From positions 1 to 64,000 of the forward strand of contig NZ_JASJEV010000014.1 of assembly GCF_030067675.1 (NCBI RefSeq): 64,000 nt of DNA, in the 5' to 3' direction. The first letter of the stretch is position 1, and the number at the start of each line of letters is the position of its first letter. A program made the position numbers and the translations under genes. This document shows positions 62,534 through 64,000 of the stretch, one piece after another. Source of the DNA: Chelatococcus albus (lineage in GTDB: Bacteria > Pseudomonadota > Alphaproteobacteria > Rhizobiales > Beijerinckiaceae). The notes beneath the pieces were generated by a model. It saw only the letters and a program-made list of their open reading frames with translations, had not been told where the DNA came from and made no database searches.

Positions 62534-64000
62534 ATGCCCGTCAGCGTGAAGGTGCCGGTGCCGGTCTTGATCAGCCGACCGGAATTTCCCTGGATGACGC
62601 CGGAGAAGGTCGTGTCCCGATTGTCATTGCCCGTCGTCAGGGTGGCGGAGAGGAGATCGACCGTGCCCGCACCGGACAGCGAGCCGATCCGCTGATCGCT
62701 CGGTCCGATGCTCCACATGCCGGCGAGACTGAGGTGGGCCCCGGCCATGACCTCATAGGCCGATGCGGCGCTGAAGCTGTTCCCGGCACGCGCGGCGAGC
62801 GTGCCGGTTTCGACAATGGTGGCGCCTGTGCGGACGTCGGTCCCGCCGATGCTCAGCTGGTTGCTGCCCGCCCTGACGTGCAAGGCGCCCGGGCCGGAAA
62901 TGTTCCAGTTCGAGCCGACATCCATACCGTTGAGTTCGATCGTGCCGCCTGCATCGGCGACAGTGATGCCGACCGGGGAGAAGTAGGAGAAGCCCGTCGT
63001 CACTCCGCCCGATCTGTACCGGAGCGTGCCTCCGTCGAACCTCAGGTTGGTGCGCGGCGCTGAAGCATTGATCGCTTCGAAGACGCCCGCCTTGAGCGTC
63101 AAGCCTGAAAGGGTCGGAGAGAGGTCACCTGTGAACGTGAGAACGCCGGCCCCCTCCTTCGTCACCGATCCAGTGCCGGAGATGGCGCCGCTGTAGCCAA
63201 AATCATCCGAACGGTTGAAGACGAGCGAGCCGTTGTTGACGACGTTCCCCAAGATCGAGCCGCTCGTGCCGCCGGCGCCGATCTGCAAGGTGCCGGCGGT
63301 GATCGTCGTGCCGCCAGAGTAGGTATTGTTGCCTGATAGCGTCAATGCCCCGGTGCCGACCTTGATCAGACCGAGAGAATGACCGCCGCCGTCGCGAACA
63401 GGCCCGGAGAATGTGGTGTCGGTGTCCAAGCCGCCGACCGTAAGGCTCTGCGCAACGGAAGCACCGATTGCGTCGACGAGGCCCGTGCCCTCGAGCGAGC
63501 CGATCTCGACTGCGCCCGAATTCGTCATCAGCCCGGTCCAGCCGTTGGAAATGATGCGACTGCCCGGACCTGACGAATTGTCCCGGAACAGAAGATAGCC
63601 CCAGGGGGTGATGTTGACGGTTACGGCTCCGATGGCCGCAGCGGAATAGAGGTACAGCCCCGCTTTATGTGCGACCGAAAGCGTCTACTCGACCCCGCTG
63701 TTGTTGCTGATGCCATCGTAAACATTGACAATGCTTGAGTTGCCGATGTTGAGCGTGTACGGCGCCGCTCCCGGCAGAAAGGTCATCCTGCCGAGAATAT
63801 GGCCCTGAAGAACATTGACCGTCTTGACGCCGGCCGCGCCGAACCGGGCCTCGGCGCCCGCCCCCTCGGGAATGCCGCTGCTCCAGTTCGCTGGCGAATC
63901 ATAGTCGTCGCTCCCCCCCTGCCACAGGCTCTGGGCGAATGCGGCCTGCGGAACCGCCCCGACCAGCAGCGAGACTGGCAGCGGGAGAGACACGAGGGAC

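Larger units (their letters stand above)
59554..64000 (-). pseudogene. Autotransporter (type V secretion), 5' end outside window, in-frame amber codon
   Basis: From the right edge ...SLPLPVSLLVGAVPQAAFAQSLWQGG is the end of a signal peptide and the mature start. Passenger repeats of type LTLSGNNTYSGGTTITAGTLQIG follow in about 1000 residues. The last about 270 residues form the autotransporter barrel (GPVLWGQGFGAWG, LGVVGGYSRSSFSAGGRASSGSADSYHLGAYGG, AGLSASF with terminal Phe). At 63685-63687 a TAG interrupts after SNNSGVE; the same frame goes on with TLSVAHKAGLYLYSAAAIGAVTV. Removing TAG gives a protein of at least 1480 aa. Passenger function unknown (surface adhesin or similar). Confidence 0.85.

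Noticed and set aside
36899-63687. General amber suppression, because two genes carry in-frame TAG
   Set aside because: TAG also ends ordinary genes here (for example at 39899-39901 and 2888-2890); two nonsense mutations or errors are simpler.
1-64000. CRISPR arrays, rRNA genes, complete insertion sequences, replication origin
   Set aside because: No regularly spaced direct repeats, rRNA-like sequence, intact transposase or origin-type clusters were seen.

Overview
The window is GC-rich (roughly 68-70%) chromosomal DNA from an alphaproteobacterium, most likely of the order Hyphomicrobiales (Rhizobiales). The grounds are the gene families (DUF982, DUF1330, DUF2938, a NarK1-NarK2 fusion with a NifM-like isomerase in the nar cluster, a PrtD-type RTX exporter) and a 74-nt tRNA-Gln with an encoded CCA. 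No species is claimed. Intact operons alternate with many broken genes, which is the most striking property of the stretch.

Layout. 1-5 kb is an accessory, decaying segment: an IclR regulator with a frameshift, a hydantoinase/oxoprolinase gene (hyuA) that runs into the tail of a peptide-transporter ATPase, two short-chain dehydrogenase remnants and small hypothetical genes. 5-6 kb is a divergent ArsR/SRPBCC pair. 6-13.1 kb (minus strand) is a type I secretion locus: a 439-residue RTX beta-roll protein, its ABC exporter (one frameshift), the HlyD adaptor, a LuxR-type regulator and a secreted M23 peptidase. Similar dyads (TCCCCAATTGGGGA and TCCCCAGCTGGAGA) precede both the RTX gene and the exporter. 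13.4-14.5 kb holds a DUF2938 membrane gene divergent from a MerR regulator across a MerR-type promoter. 14.8-19.7 kb is a PotABCD-like ABC importer with a trailing 2H phosphoesterase and a possible coupled leader ORF. 20-23 kb carries two pirins and an FMN reductase. 23-32.3 kb is one long minus-strand operon joining a complete Liv-type importer to an acyl-CoA ligase, an enoyl-CoA hydratase/isomerase, a thiolase and a TetR regulator: uptake, CoA activation and beta-oxidation of an unknown carboxylic acid.

32.4-42.2 kb is again mixed: small hypothetical proteins, a PhaC-like hydrolase, a cupin, a TetR/enoyl-CoA hydratase pair with a clear operator, a MOSC protein, and further relics (LysE remnant, cyclase with an amber codon, aminotransferase-dipeptidase chimera). 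42.25-53.6 kb is an apparently intact respiratory nitrate reductase operon, narK-narG-narH-narJ-narI, followed by a NifM-like peptidyl-prolyl isomerase, an unknown 119-residue protein and mog. It lies divergent from a Crp/Fnr regulator that lacks iron-sulfur cysteines, and a perfect FNR-type box sits between them. 54.6-58 kb has a truncated MscS fragment, a MocR/EamA pair with dyads, and the last part of a tyrosine recombinase next to tRNA-Gln, which marks an old integration site. 58.4-64 kb holds a class III cyclase without its catalytic core and a large autotransporter interrupted by an amber codon, whose start lies outside the window.

About a dozen genes are broken by homopolymer indels, amber codons or short internal deletions, while the nar and Liv operons are intact. 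Three single-base indels in C/G runs could be sequencing errors. The chimeric junctions, internal deletions and truncated fragments cannot be explained that way and point to real gene loss.
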